Positions 26,078 to 35,780 of a stretch of DNA of 64,000 bases are shown here, one piece after another; the first letter of the stretch is position 1; every line of letters begins with the position of its first letter. The stretch is taken from NCBI RefSeq assembly GCF_031501865.1, contig NZ_JARRCW010000001.1:3369001-3433000 (forward strand), read 5' to 3'. A model generated the notes under the pieces. It saw nothing but the letters and a program-made list of their open reading frames with translations, searched no databases and was not told where the DNA came from. Origin of the DNA: Pseudovibrio sp. M1P-2-3 (GTDB lineage: Bacteria; Pseudomonadota; Alphaproteobacteria; Rhizobiales; Stappiaceae). The translations under genes and the position numbers were made by a program.

Positions 26078-28315
26078 ATGCCCGATCTACTCCTAGAGAT
26101 TTTTAGTGAGGAAATTCCAGCACGCATGCAACGACGTGCCGCTGAGGATCTTAAATCCCTCCTGACCAATGCTCTTGTTGAAGCAGGTCTGACCTACGAA
26201 GGGGCAAAAGCATTTGCGACCCCTCGTCGCCTTACCCTTACAGTTGCTGGATTAACAAAATCTTCAGCTGCGACACGCGAAGAACGCAAAGGTCCTCGTG
26301 TTGGCGCGCCAGAAAAGGCTGTTGCCGGCTTCCTAAGGGGGGCAGGCCTTAAATCCTTAGAAGACGCACAAATTCACACTGACCCCAAAAAAGGTGAGTT
26401 CTATGTGGCTGTCATAGAAAAACCGGGGCGTGAGGCGACTGATATTATTGCCGAAGTTATGCCGGGAATTATTCGTAACTTCCCTTGGCCAAAGTCCCAA
26501 CGCTGGGGAACAGGCAAGTTAAAGTGGGTACGCCCCCTCCACTCCATTCTCTGCACATTCGGTCCAGAAACAGAAGAACCTGAGATAGTCGAGTTTGAAG
26601 TCGACGGAATTAAAGCTGGAAATACCACACGCGGTCATCGCTTTATGTCTCCCGAAGCTTTTACAGTTCGCCGCTTTGAGGATTACCAAAGCAAGCTGGA
26701 AGCTGCAAAAGTAGTTCTGGATGCCGACCGTCGTAAGGACATTATTTTGCATGATGCAAAAAATGCAGCACTGGCATTGGGCTTGGACCTTGTGGAAGAT
26801 CAAGGCCTTCTGGAGGAAGTTGCAGGCCTAAATGAATGGCCAACTGTTCTCATTGGTTCCTTTGAGGAAGAGTTCCTTGAAATACCTGACGAAGCAGTTC
26901 AGCTCACCATTAAAGTCAACCAAAAGAACTTTGTTCTCAAGGACCCTAAAACTGGACGCCTTTCCAACAAGTTTGCCCTGACAACCAATATTGAAGCCAA
27001 AGATGGTGGCTTGAAAATCATTGCAGGCAACGAAAAAGTTGTTCGAGCCCGTCTGGCTGATGCCAAGTTCTTCTGGGATACCGACCTCAAAAACAATCTG
27101 GAAAAGAATAACTCGAAACTTAAAGATATTGTCTTTCATGAAAAGCTCGGGAGCGTAGCCAATCGCATAGAGCGACTGGAAAAGCTTGCAGCCGAAATTG
27201 CCCCGCTGATTGGCGCTGATGTAGAGCTGACACGGCGTGCAGCAAAGCTTTCAAAAGCTGATCTTGTCTCATCCATGGTCTACGAGTTCCCAGAGCTTCA
27301 AGGCTTGATGGGCCGTTACTACGCCGCAGCTCAGGGCGAAAATGAAGCTATCGCTCATGCTATTGAAGATCACTACAAACCCGCTGGTGCTTCAGATAGT
27401 GTCCCGTCAGGTCCCGTTTCCATTGCGGTTGCCTTAGCTGATAAGATAGACATTCTCACCGGATTTTGGGCGATAAATGAAAAACCAACCGGTTCAAAAG
27501 ACCCATTTGCATTACGCCGTGCTGCACTTGGTGTGATCCGTCTGATTTTGGAAAATGATCTGCGCATTCCTATGCGAGATGTGCTTGTTCAAAGCTTGCG
27601 GCGCAATATTGCCGACATCGCCTCCCATAAAGGCGAGGATACAGTGGTTTCCCTCCCGTTCGTAAAAGAATCGGAAGCTGCTGGCAGTTTGATCAAGGAT
27701 ATGTTCTCACTGGTATCTAAAGCCACTGGTATTATCCTTGATAACCTTTCCAACAAAGTTCCTGAAACGGCCTTGGAAAGCGGTCTAATTGACGATCTGA
27801 TGGCCTTCTTTGTTGATCGGCTGAAAGTGGTTTTGAAAGATAAAGGCGTACGCCACGATCTCGCGGATGCAGTCTTCGCCTTGGGTGGGCAGGATGACAT
27901 TGCCCTAATGGTTAAGCGCGCTGAAGCTTTGGGAACTCTGCTTGCGACCGAAGACGGTAAAAACCTGCTTGCGGGCTACAAGCGTGCTGCAAATATTTTG
28001 CGGGCAGAAGAAAAGAAAGACCAAAAAAGTTATGGCGGGTCGCCATCTGAGGAACTTCTTGAAGAGCCTGCAGAAATAAAGCTAACAAACGCTATCTCTG
28101 ATACACAGAAAAAACTTACAGCGCTCATCTTGAACACGGACTACTCCGGTGCAATGAGCGAGTTAGCTCTACTACGAGGCCCCGTTGACGCTTTCTTTGA
28201 AGAAATTCATGTAAATGCCGAGAATATGGATGTAAGGGAGAACCGTTTGAAAATTCTCGCTCAAATTCGTGCAGCAGTACATGAAGTGGCTGACTTCTCC
28301 AAAATTTCTGGGTAG
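26078..28315 (+). CDS. glyS: Glycyl-tRNA synthetase beta subunit GlyS
   Basis: GlyS is the tRNA-binding and HD-like beta chain of glycyl-tRNA synthetase. From this ATG the product is 745 residues and starts with the family signature [18 protein letters not shown] 20-residue upstream extension in frame is not typical and is left out. Further landmarks are [48 protein letters not shown]-like residues, and a C-terminal anticodon-binding region. It ends at a strong terminator. Separation from glyQ by the GH3 gene means the two subunits may be transcribed from different promoters. Confidence 0.95.
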   Translation: MPDLLLEIFSEEIPARMQRRAAEDLKSLLTNALVEAGLTYEGAKAFATPRRLTLTVAGLTKSSAATREERKGPRVGAPEKAVAGFLRGAGLKSLEDAQIHTDPKKGEFYVAVIEKPGREATDIIAEVMPGIIRNFPWPKSQRWGTGKLKWVRPLHSILCTFGPETEEPEIVEFEVDGIKAGNTTRGHRFMSPEAFTVRRFEDYQSKLEAAKVVLDADRRKDIILHDAKNAALALGLDLVEDQGLLEEVAGLNEWPTVLIGSFEEEFLEIPDEAVQLTIKVNQKNFVLKDPKTGRLSNKFALTTNIEAKDGGLKIIAGNEKVVRARLADAKFFWDTDLKNNLEKNNSKLKDIVFHEKLGSVANRIERLEKLAAEIAPLIGADVELTRRAAKLSKADLVSSMVYEFPELQGLMGRYYAAAQGENEAIAHAIEDHYKPAGASDSVPSGPVSIAVALADKIDILTGFWAINEKPTGSKDPFALRRAALGVIRLILENDLRIPMRDVLVQSLRRNIADIASHKGEDTVVSLPFVKESEAAGSLIKDMFSLVSKATGIILDNLSNKVPETALESGLIDDLMAFFVDRLKVVLKDKGVRHDLADAVFALGGQDDIALMVKRAEALGTLLATEDGKNLLAGYKRAANILRAEEKKDQKSYGGSPSEELLEEPAEIKLTNAISDTQKKLTALILNTDYSGAMSELALLRGPVDAFFEEIHVNAENMDVRENRLKILAQIRAAVHEVADFSKISG

Positions 28316-28338
28316 CACTGATCCTGATTAATCCTAAA

Positions 28339-28369
28339 AGGCTCATATAAATTATATGGGCCTTTTTTT
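28339..28369 (+). terminator. Rho-independent terminator of glyS
   Basis: AGGC-t-CATATA pairs with TATATG-g-GCCT around an AAT loop, followed by T7, about 25 bases after the glyS stop. Confidence 0.85.
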
Positions 28370-28437
28370 GTTTTACAGAACACTTTCAACGAATACTCTG
28401 GAGCTATCATTCACCTAGCTTGATAGCCGAGGGACCT

Positions 28438-28893
28438 ATGAAAATTCGCCAAGCTGATGCCGCAGACCTCCCATGGGTAACAGAGTGTGCAGAAATGGCT
28501 TACCGCGTATACGAGGAGCGCTTGGGACTTCCTCCCGCTCCAAAGTTCACCGACTACAATGCTCAGGTTTTGGCGGGTATTCTACATATCATTGAAGATA
28601 ATCTTATTCCGCGTGGCTTCATTGTTCTTTACCCCCACCAAAAACGGCTGTTTATTGAAAGTGTAGCGGTCCATCCCATGCATCAAGGTGCTGGGTATGG
28701 AAAAGAACTCTTCAAATATGCAGAGGCAATGGCGAAGCGAACAGGTTTTGATTCTATCGAACTGTACACAAATGAACATATGCGCGAAAATCTGAAGATA
28801 TTTGTAAAACTGGGCTACCGAGAAACTGATCGGGTTGAGGCTGGGGGTTATAAGCACATCTACTTTAATAAAACCACCAGTAAACCAGATTGA
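28438..28893 (+). CDS. GNAT family N-acetyltransferase
   Basis: A 151-residue acetyltransferase with the GNAT fold: motif A is visible as VESVAVHPMHQGAGYGKELFKYAE (shown here in part: HPMHQGAGYGKEL), with the acetyl-CoA pyrophosphate loop Q-G-A-G-Y-G, and the C-terminal NLKIFVKLGYRETDR is typical of small-molecule GNATs. The ATG at 28438 follows GAGGGA; an upstream TTG in frame is rejected. The substrate is unknown. It converges on the LysR gene, with only 6 bases between the stops. Confidence 0.88.
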   Translation: MKIRQADAADLPWVTECAEMAYRVYEERLGLPPAPKFTDYNAQVLAGILHIIEDNLIPRGFIVLYPHQKRLFIESVAVHPMHQGAGYGKELFKYAEAMAKRTGFDSIELYTNEHMRENLKIFVKLGYRETDRVEAGGYKHIYFNKTTSKPD

Positions 28894-28899
28894 GTTACC

Positions 28900-29796
28900 C
28901 TAGGTTACATCCCCAAAATCTCTTTGAAACTGTTCAAATAACCACTCTTTGAACCGGCGAACGCTTGTAGTTTTTCGCGTCTCATCCCGAGTGAGGAACC
29001 AATACGAAAGTCCAGAATCAGCCCTATGTTCAAAAGGTACAACAACGGCTCCCCGTTCAATGGCATCAAATGCAAGTGTTTCCCAACCCAAAAACACTCC
29101 CTGTCCTGCAATAGCGGCATCAAGGCATAAGGACGCATTAGAAAGCTCCAAGCCTCTTGCAAGGTCTTTTTGATCCAGCTGAAACGGCTCTAGCCATAGG
29201 TTCCAGTCAAACATCCGGTTAGTATCATATATAATTGGGACCTTTCGTAAGTCCTCCAGTGACTGCAATTGTCTGGCTACCATTGGGCTACAAACTGGGA
29301 ATATATAATTAGCCCGAAGTTTTTCACGGTGTAGATTTTCATCAATCTGTGCAGCTATCCGGATACAGGCATCGATATCAACATTACTCACATCAACCAG
29401 ATCACGAGCAGCCTCCAAGCGGACGTTAATCTCCGGATATTTGTCCAAGAACCCTTTTAGACGCCAGACGAGCCATTTTTCAGCAAGTACGGGTGGAGCA
29501 GAAATAAACAATGTCTCCTTCCGGTCCCTATCAGACAGGGCGATCGCTTCAGAAAGGCTCCGCATTCCCTTTGTCAATTCTGCGCAGACTTTCTTTCCGT
29601 GTTCTGTCAGCTTTAACCCACTGCTTTGGCGTTCAAATAAGGACCTTCCCAACTGGCCTTCTGTTTTTTGGACCTGCTGACTAACCGCGCCAACCGTAAT
29701 GCCAAGTTCCCCAGCCGCAGCTTTTAGGGTTCCCAGCCGTCCGACGGCCTCTATAGCTCTAAGGCCCACTAGGCTGACCTGATTTAAGTTCTTCAT
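28900..29796 (-). CDS. LysR family transcriptional regulator (GcvA-like)
   Basis: A 298-residue LysR regulator with an N-terminal winged helix (LGTLKAAAGELGITVGAVSQQVQKTE) and a C-terminal periplasmic-binding-like effector domain. The form of the helix-turn-helix, with VGAVSQQV, resembles the GcvA/AmpR-like subgroup. It diverges from a small gene starting at 29888, a possible target, across about 90 bases. The effector is unknown, and nothing in this window links it to the gcv operon 25 kb away. Confidence 0.9.
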   Translation of the reverse strand: MKNLNQVSLVGLRAIEAVGRLGTLKAAAGELGITVGAVSQQVQKTEGQLGRSLFERQSSGLKLTEHGKKVCAELTKGMRSLSEAIALSDRDRKETLFISAPPVLAEKWLVWRLKGFLDKYPEINVRLEAARDLVDVSNVDIDACIRIAAQIDENLHREKLRANYIFPVCSPMVARQLQSLEDLRKVPIIYDTNRMFDWNLWLEPFQLDQKDLARGLELSNASLCLDAAIAGQGVFLGWETLAFDAIERGAVVVPFEHRADSGLSYWFLTRDETRKTTSVRRFKEWLFEQFQRDFGDVT

Positions 29797-29887
29797 TAAG
29801 CGCTTCTATATGGGTGTTTAGAAATTCTGGATAGCGAAAATCGCTAAACTGCAAGATAGTATCGACAGACAGAAAAGGACATTAAGA

Positions 29888-30073
29888 ATGACAACGACAA
29901 TCAGAAAATTTGCAAACTCCATTGGGCTGATCAGACGCCGACATACACCGTGTACGAGTACACAGGCAACGGATATTGCTCGAGATCCCCTCTCTCACCC
30001 AGATATACAGCGTATGAACAGGCGTGAACAGGCAGATCTTCCTATCGATCCAAGAGCGGTTATTCCCGAATAA
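29888..30073 (+). CDS. Small basic hypothetical protein
   Basis: A 61-residue basic protein with TSTQATDIARDPLSHPDIQRM and a Pro-rich ending (LPIDPRAVIPE). I believe the DPLSHPDI segment recurs in short alphaproteobacterial proteins, but I do not know a function. The start has AAAGGA 10 bases upstream, and the gene ends inside a strong intrinsic terminator whose stem contains the TAA stop. It diverges from the LysR gene, so it could be that regulator's target. Confidence 0.6.
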   Translation: MTTTIRKFANSIGLIRRRHTPCTSTQATDIARDPLSHPDIQRMNRREQADLPIDPRAVIPE

Positions 30074-30090
30074 CCGCTCTTTCTTTTTCT
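30052..30090 (+). terminator. Strong terminator overlapping the stop codon of the 29888 gene
   Basis: AAGAGCGGTTATT and AATAACCGCTCTT form a perfect 13-bp stem with a CCCG loop, followed by TCTTTTTCT. The TAA stop codon (30071-30073) lies within the descending arm, so ribosomes ending translation would compete with hairpin formation. Confidence 0.9.
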
Positions 30091-30091
30091 A

Positions 30092-30574
30092 TTAATAGGG
30101 AATACCAACCCGTTTATAAATAAATGAAAGCAGCCAAGCAGGACCAATCAGAAGGAACTGTATATCCTTGAAGAAGGACGGTTTTTTCCCTTCAATTTTA
30201 TGCCCTACAAACTGGAAAATCCAAGCAACTACAAATACAATTAGAGCCGCCTGCCACAACGGAAGGCCTGCGGAATACACTGCATTGATATATGCACATG
30301 CCGCTGTAATCACACTCATTCCCACAGCAAGGGTCAATGAAAGTGTGATATAGTAGGCGATGGCCAGCACCATAGTAATGGTATACCAATTCAGATAGGG
30401 TATACTTTTGAAAACTGTGGGTGTTGGTATGCTCCACAAGAAAGCACTTACTGTCCACACTATAACTGGAACACAAATCCAATGAATGAACTTGTTTTTG
30501 TGATCCTGATGGCTTTCCCCATATTCATCTAATAGGCGATCAACCCGACGGTTTCCGGCGATTTTTCTCTCCAT
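30092..30574 (-). CDS. Mpo1-like (DUF962) membrane protein
   Basis: A 160-residue integral membrane protein of the DUF962/Mpo1 family. Yeast Mpo1 is an Fe(II) dioxygenase that shortens 2-hydroxy fatty acids. The His-rich signature is present: SHQDHKNKFIHWICVPV near residue 22 and FQFVGHKIEGKKPSFFKD near residue 115, with four hydrophobic segments between and after. The metal-binding histidines therefore appear intact. It lies alone between two terminators. The alpha-oxidation role is transferred from the yeast protein and is not proven in bacteria. Confidence 0.85.
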   Translation of the reverse strand: MERKIAGNRRVDRLLDEYGESHQDHKNKFIHWICVPVIVWTVSAFLWSIPTPTVFKSIPYLNWYTITMVLAIAYYITLSLTLAVGMSVITAACAYINAVYSAGLPLWQAALIVFVVAWIFQFVGHKIEGKKPSFFKDIQFLLIGPAWLLSFIYKRVGIPY

Positions 30575-30650
30575 AATATCCTCCCCAATCTACAGAGAGC
30601 CCGAGAGTGCCTCAGTGTTTACCGTAAATCAATGTCCCTTCATAAGGCCT

Positions 30651-30684
30651 TGGAAAGAAAAGGCAGCCAACAATGGGCTGCCTT
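30651..30684 (-). terminator. Rho-independent terminator of maeB
   Basis: On the minus strand AAGGCAGCC, loop CATTGTT, GGCTGCCTT is followed by TTCTTTCC. The 9-bp stem with a T-rich tail lies about 33 bases after the maeB stop codon. Confidence 0.85.
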
Positions 30685-30716
30685 ACATCACATCTGTATA
30701 TTATGACAAACTAGGC

Positions 30717-33005
30717 TTATCTGGACTGCGCATCGACGGCTGCAAATGCTGTCATATTCACGATCCCCCGCGAAGTAACTGAAGGCGTTAGAATATGAGC
30801 TGGCTTAGCGGCTCCGAGCAATATTGGTCCCACATGTAGGGCGTTTGTCATTGCCTTAATGAGGTTCAGGGCGATATTCGAGGCATCTAGCGTTGGAAAC
30901 ACTAGAAGGTTGGCTGGGCCTTGCAGGCGTGAATGGGGCATATACCGTTTGAGCACGTCACTTCTCAATGCTGCATCCCCATGCATTTCTCCATCCACTT
31001 CCAAGTCGGGACAGACTTGCCATATTTTCTCAAGTGCCCGTCGCATCTTCAGTGATGAGTCAGTACTTCTGGAACCAAAGTTTGAATGAGAAAGAAGAGC
31101 TGCACGAGGGGTGATGCCAAAACGGCGTATCTGGGTTGCAGCAGCCTGCGTTATCTCGACAATTTCATCCGAACACGGGTTTTCGGTTACATAAGTGTCT
31201 GCGAGGAAGAAAGCTCCCTTACTATTAATCAATAGTGAGAGCGTTGAATAGTCCGTCACATCTGGTGACTGTCCAATAATCCCGTGAATGTCTCGCAGAT
31301 GTTTATCGAAACGCCCTTCCAGTCCGGTCAAGAGAGCATCTGCTTCACCGCGATGAACCGCAAGCGCTCCAATTACTGTTGTATTGGTACGAACCATGGT
31401 TCGTGCTGCTTCTGGCGTGACACCATTTCGCCCGACCAGCTCGAAGAAATTGTCTACATACTCGCGATAACGAGGGTCATCTTGAGGGTCAATAACTTCG
31501 AAATCCCGATCAGGGAGGATTTTCAAGCCATATCGCTTGCAACGAGCTTCCAGAACACTAGGACGACCAATCAAAATGGGACGTGCTAAACCATCCTCGA
31601 TGGCAACCTGAGCGGCACGTAACACACGCTCATCTTCCCCATCAGCATAGATTACCCGCTTTAAATCTGCTTTAGCCTGTTGAATTATAGGCTTCATAAC
31701 AAGGCCAGACCTGAACACGAACCGATTGAGCCGGTCCATGTAAGCTTCAAAGTCCTCAATGGGACGCGTGGCAACGCCAGTGCTCATCGCAGCTTTCGCC
31801 ACTGCTGGAGCAATACGCAGGATCAATCGATTATCAAAAGGTAGAGGAATGAGATAATTCGATCCGAAAGTTTCCAGAGCTCCGCCATAGGCCTTTGCAA
31901 CAGCATCACTTGGCTCCTCTCGAGCAAGCGCGGCAATTGCTTCCACAGCGGCCAGCTTCATTTCCTCATTAATTGTTGTTGCACCACAATCGAGCGCACC
32001 TCTGAAAATATAGGGGAAGCAAAGAACATTATTGACCTGATTGGGATAGTCCGAACGTCCCGTACACATCATCACATCGGAGCGAACAGCAAGTGCAGCT
32101 TCTGGCATAATCTCTGGGTTTGGATTTGCCAGAGCCATAACCAGTGGCTTTTCGGCCATTCTTGAAACCATTTCTGGCTTAAGAACTCCAGAAGCGGACA
32201 GGCCGAGGAAAACGTCGGCTCCGTCAATCACATCCCCAAGACTACGTTTGTCCGTAGGCTGTGCAAACTTGGCTTTCCATTCATCCATATGAATTTCACG
32301 CCCCTGGTAGACAACGCCTTCCAGATCTGTCACCCAGATATTCTCACGCTTTGCGCCCAAAGAAACCAAAAGATTCAAGCAAGCCAATGCAGCTGCTCCG
32401 GCACCGGAGGCAACAATTTTCACGTCTTCAATGGACTTTTCAGCAAGCTCCAGAGCGTTGCGAACTGCAGCAGCTACAATGATAGCTGTACCGTGCTGGT
32501 CGTCATGGAAGACGGGAATATTCATTTTCTCCCGCAAACGCTGTTCAATTTGGAAACACTCAGGAGCTTTGATGTCCTCAAGGTTGATGCCACCAAAAGT
32601 TGGTTCCAGCACAGAAACTGCATCAACAAACCTATCGACATCCAGCTCATCTACTTCGATATCGAAAACATCAACGCCCGCGAACTTTTTAAATAGAACC
32701 GCCTTCCCTTCCATTACAGGCTTTGATGCAAGTGGACCGATAGCTCCCAACCCCAAAACCGCTGTTCCGTTTGAAATGACTGCAACAAGGTTGGAACGGG
32801 CTGTATATAATGCAGCCTTTTCGGGATTCTTAGCAATTTCCAGACATGGAGAGGCTACGCCGGGGGAGTAAGCTAGCGCGAGATCTCGCTGGTTTCCCAA
32901 AGGGGTTGTCGCCTGAATTTCCAATTTACCTGGTCTTGGATACTCATGGTAGAAAAGGGCGTTTTGGTCCAGATCCCCGGATGGGGCGCGCTTCTTATCG
33001 GTCAT
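30717..33005 (-). CDS. maeB: NADP-dependent malic enzyme with phosphotransacetylase-like domain
   Basis: This large malic enzyme oxidatively decarboxylates malate to pyruvate, supplying NADPH and a gluconeogenic or acetyl-CoA precursor. At 762 residues it has the full two-part layout: the malic domain (about 1-430) with [13 protein letters not shown], the metal site in [10 protein letters not shown] and the Rossmann motif [15 protein letters not shown], then a C-terminal PTA-like domain (about 440-762) with [12 protein letters not shown] and DALLTG. In this class the PTA domain is usually regulatory rather than catalytic. The promoter must lie in the 415-base gap shared with the radical SAM gene. 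Confidence 0.95.
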   Translation of the reverse strand: MTDKKRAPSGDLDQNALFYHEYPRPGKLEIQATTPLGNQRDLALAYSPGVASPCLEIAKNPEKAALYTARSNLVAVISNGTAVLGLGAIGPLASKPVMEGKAVLFKKFAGVDVFDIEVDELDVDRFVDAVSVLEPTFGGINLEDIKAPECFQIEQRLREKMNIPVFHDDQHGTAIIVAAAVRNALELAEKSIEDVKIVASGAGAAALACLNLLVSLGAKRENIWVTDLEGVVYQGREIHMDEWKAKFAQPTDKRSLGDVIDGADVFLGLSASGVLKPEMVSRMAEKPLVMALANPNPEIMPEAALAVRSDVMMCTGRSDYPNQVNNVLCFPYIFRGALDCGATTINEEMKLAAVEAIAALAREEPSDAVAKAYGGALETFGSNYLIPLPFDNRLILRIAPAVAKAAMSTGVATRPIEDFEAYMDRLNRFVFRSGLVMKPIIQQAKADLKRVIYADGEDERVLRAAQVAIEDGLARPILIGRPSVLEARCKRYGLKILPDRDFEVIDPQDDPRYREYVDNFFELVGRNGVTPEAARTMVRTNTTVIGALAVHRGEADALLTGLEGRFDKHLRDIHGIIGQSPDVTDYSTLSLLINSKGAFFLADTYVTENPCSDEIVEITQAAATQIRRFGITPRAALLSHSNFGSRSTDSSLKMRRALEKIWQVCPDLEVDGEMHGDAALRSDVLKRYMPHSRLQGPANLLVFPTLDASNIALNLIKAMTNALHVGPILLGAAKPAHILTPSVTSRGIVNMTAFAAVDAQSR

Positions 33006-33420
33006 TTATTTTTTCTTGCCTGTTTTCACAAAGGAGAGCGGTTCATTTTGTAAAGTTCTGCCGGTCTCTATTTGGTTTTCTCCTCACAATTGGAAATTGC
33101 GACCAATGACCTATTGTGACATTTCCTTACGGTTAAAAACTAGGTTCGTTCGCTTGAAAATACATAAATGAGCACTTCTTATAATAGGCCACAGAAAAAT
33201 GTTTACTTTCTAAAGAAAGAGCTGCTTTTCTAACACTATAAGTCTTAAGTCGTTTTCTTTTCCTCTAAAGCTCTGTCATTGGCAGATCCAATCAAAACAC
33301 TCGAAGTAAGCACTCCATCAACTTTATTTCGCTCAAAAAATAACTTGATTTTTGAAGATAACTTCAAGATGTTCACTATATGTTCCTATTAGTGCAGCAA
33401 ATTTAAAAGCGAGACATATA
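33006..33420. other. Intergenic region between divergent maeB and radical SAM genes
   Basis: 415 A/T-rich bases with no convincing gene. It should hold the two divergent promoters. The only clear motif is a GTTC-N7-GTTC sequence near the right end. I see no strong hairpins. Confidence 0.5.
33371..33385 (+). promoter_or_regulatory. Candidate LexA (SOS) box, GTTC-N7-GTTC
   Basis: GTTC, then ACTATAT, then GTTC: an exact match to the direct-repeat SOS box reported for alphaproteobacterial LexA. It lies 36 bases before the ATG of the radical SAM gene, where a repressor would block transcription. The motif has only eight fixed bases, so about two matches are expected by chance in a window of this size when both strands are counted. 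The placement is what makes it worth noting. Confidence 0.45.
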
Positions 33421-34530
33421 ATGGCCAGCACAGGCACCCCTTCTCCAGTATCAGATGAACTGAGATTACCCAAGACACTGCACAGGGGGCGCGGTTCCGC
33501 AGTAAACCCTGCGGGACGCTATGAAAAAACTCAAAATATCTGTTTTGATGACAACTGGGATTCTCTAAATACCTTAGCTCCCCTAAATACTTCAGTTACC
33601 TCCGAAAAGGCGCGATCCGTTATAATCAGAAATGATTCGCCAGATATTCCTTTTGACAGATCCATAAACCCCTATAGAGGGTGTGAGCATGGCTGTACTT
33701 ACTGTTTCGCACGCCCCAGTCATGCTTATATCGGACTTTCAGCAGGCCTAGATTTCGAAACTCGGCTTTATTCTAAAGATAACTGCGCAGACGTTTTGGA
33801 AAGAGAGCTCTCGTCTCCCTCCTATAAACCACGGACCATCGCAATTGGCACCAACACGGATCCATACCAACCCATTGAACGCGAACGAGAAGTTATGCGA
33901 AATGTGCTCAGGGTACTTGAGCGTTATCAACACCCAGTTACAATCGTAACCAAGTCTTCTCTTATTCTCCGTGACTTGGATATACTAGAAAAGCTGGCTG
34001 AAAATAATCTGGTAAAGGTGGCACTCTCAGTTACAACTTTAGATCATCGCGTTTCACGGTCCATGGAACCAAGAGCATCCAGCCCCAAACGTCGCCTTGA
34101 AGCCATAAGAAGTTTAACTACTGCAGGAGTGCAAACAGCAGTTATGGTGGCTCCCGTGATCCCAGGACTTACCGACCATGAAATCGAGCGCATTTTAGAG
34201 GAAGCAAAATTAGCAGGAGCCAGCGAAGCAAGTTATATCCTCCTCAGGCTTCCCAAAGAAGTTGCCCCCTTGTTTAAAGAATGGCTTCTAAGGGATCACC
34301 CAGGAAAATACAGACATGTCTTAAGTCTCATTCGATCCATGCGAAATGGTAAGGACTATGACTTTCAATGGAACAAGAGGTTTCTCGGAGAAGGGCCGTA
34401 CGCACAGCAATTGGAGAAACGTTTTTCCCTAGCATGTAAGCGTCTGAAAATCGGTAGCCGCTCCCAAAACCTAACCTCAAATCACTTTATCAGCCCACAA
34501 AAAGGAGGAGTGCAACTTAGCTTGCTTTAA
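33421..34530 (+). CDS. PA0069-type radical SAM protein (SplB-related)
   Basis: A 369-residue radical SAM protein of the PA0069 family, distantly related to spore photoproduct lyase. The [4Fe-4S]-binding motif CxxxCxYC is present in NPYRGCEHGCTYCFARPSH near residue 84, and the barrel continues with AIGTNTDPYQPIE and VMVAPVIPGLTDHE. Its reaction is not established. The ATG at 33421 removes a poorly conserved 23-residue leader. The upstream GTTC-N7-GTTC motif suggests it could be DNA-damage inducible. rnhB follows after 36 bases and may share the transcript. Confidence 0.9.
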   Translation: MASTGTPSPVSDELRLPKTLHRGRGSAVNPAGRYEKTQNICFDDNWDSLNTLAPLNTSVTSEKARSVIIRNDSPDIPFDRSINPYRGCEHGCTYCFARPSHAYIGLSAGLDFETRLYSKDNCADVLERELSSPSYKPRTIAIGTNTDPYQPIEREREVMRNVLRVLERYQHPVTIVTKSSLILRDLDILEKLAENNLVKVALSVTTLDHRVSRSMEPRASSPKRRLEAIRSLTTAGVQTAVMVAPVIPGLTDHEIERILEEAKLAGASEASYILLRLPKEVAPLFKEWLLRDHPGKYRHVLSLIRSMRNGKDYDFQWNKRFLGEGPYAQQLEKRFSLACKRLKIGSRSQNLTSNHFISPQKGGVQLSLL

Positions 34531-34566
34531 CTTGCCTTCCCCTCGCCCAGCATCTAAGTGGGGAGT

Positions 34567-35226
34567 ATGACCTACAAAATACCATCCTTATTTGACATTC
34601 CCTTTCCCGATACTCCTGATGTAAATTTTGAACGTGACTTAGTCCAAAAGCTCAACGGCCCCATAATTGGTGTTGATGAAGCAGGAAGAGGCCCATGGGC
34701 AGGTCCTGTAGTTGTGGCCGCTGCATCACTTAATTACGATAGATTACCCGATGGGCTCAACGATTCCAAAAAGCTCTCGCAAGCGAAGCGAGAGGGTTTG
34801 TATCAACAAATATTGGAGAACGCAGTTGTCAGTGTTTGCATTCAAAGTGCCCAGACCATAGACAAAATGAATATCCGTGCGGCCACCCTTGACGGCATGG
34901 CACAGGTTGCAACATCTCTCCCCCAAAAAGCGAAAATAACTTTCTTCGATGGTCGCGATATTCCACCAACCTTCAATGAAAACGCTCAAGCCTTGGTCAA
35001 GGGCGACGGTCGCTGCTTAGCAATATCTGCGGCGTCCATTATTGCAAAAGTTGTCAGAGACAGGCTAATGGTACAGCTAGAAGACGAAGCTCCTGGTTAT
35101 GGCTTTGCCAAACATAAGGGATATGGAACAAAGGAGCATCAGGAAGCCTTGGAAAGGCTTGGTGCAAGCCCTTTTCATCGCCGCTCCTTTCGGCCTATTC
35201 GCGAACGCTTGCAAAAAGAAGCATAA
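34567..35226 (+). CDS. rnhB: Ribonuclease HII RnhB
   Basis: RNase HII removes single ribonucleotides and RNA primers from DNA-RNA hybrids. The 219-residue product has the family's catalytic acids in IIGVDEAGRGPWAGPV (Asp-Glu), LNDSKKLS, and AISAASIIAKVVRDR (with the following Asp), and ends with YGTKEHQEALERLG and FHRRSF. GGGG lies just before the ATG at 34567; the GTG at 34558 is less likely. It ends at a symmetric terminator facing the F0 ATP synthase operon. Confidence 0.95.
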   Translation: MTYKIPSLFDIPFPDTPDVNFERDLVQKLNGPIIGVDEAGRGPWAGPVVVAAASLNYDRLPDGLNDSKKLSQAKREGLYQQILENAVVSVCIQSAQTIDKMNIRAATLDGMAQVATSLPQKAKITFFDGRDIPPTFNENAQALVKGDGRCLAISAASIIAKVVRDRLMVQLEDEAPGYGFAKHKGYGTKEHQEALERLGASPFHRRSFRPIRERLQKEA

Positions 35227-35256
35227 AAAAAACCCTGCTTTAAAAGCAGGGTTTTT
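35225..35256. terminator. Bidirectional terminator between rnhB and atpF
   Basis: A-rich run, CCCTGCTT, loop TA, AAGCAGGG, then T5: a strong symmetric hairpin that can serve rnhB on the plus strand and the atp operon on the minus strand. Confidence 0.9.
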
Positions 35257-35280
35257 AAATTTCCAGCAGCTACAAAACGA

Positions 35281-35766
35281 TTAGTTCAGGTGACCAGTAA
35301 TTTGCGAAATACTTGTCTTTAAAACTTCGTCTTGCTTCGCCTGATCCGTCAAACTAGCGGAAACAAGCTTTTCCGCCGCAGCAGCTGCAACATCCGCTGC
35401 TTTGGCACGAACTTCAGCGATTGCATTTGCTTCTGCTTGCGCAATTTTTACTTCTGCTGCTTTTGTCCGACGTTCAATCATATCTTGAACGGCTGCATTA
35501 GCTTGCTCGCCAATGCGTACAGCCTCAGCTTTTGCATGCTCAACAATCTGCTCGGCCTCACCCTCAGCAACTTTACGTTTGCGTTGGTAGTCGGCTAGAA
35601 GAGATTGAGCTTCTTCACGTAACTGACGCGCACCTTCCAGTTCCTGCTTGATGTTATCTGCCTGCTTATCGAGGGCACCACCAACCTTGGTAGGTACCTT
35701 CAAGTAGAACAGCATCGCAAAAAATAGTAGGAGGCTTACGAGGGCCCAAAAGGATGCATCCATCAT
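35281..35766 (-). CDS. atpF: F0F1 ATP synthase subunit b
   Basis: The b subunit is part of the peripheral stator stalk, with one N-terminal membrane helix (FWALVSLLLFFAMLFYLKV) and a long charged coiled coil that reaches F1. The 161 residues fit the family. The C-terminal two thirds are Ala/Glu/Lys/Gln-rich, as expected for a coiled coil. It is the last gene of the F0 operon, 14 bases after the b' gene. Confidence 0.93.
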   Translation of the reverse strand: MMDASFWALVSLLLFFAMLFYLKVPTKVGGALDKQADNIKQELEGARQLREEAQSLLADYQRKRKVAEGEAEQIVEHAKAEAVRIGEQANAAVQDMIERRTKAAEVKIAQAEANAIAEVRAKAADVAAAAAEKLVSASLTDQAKQDEVLKTSISQITGHLN

Positions 35767-35780
35767 AATATCAAGCCCTC

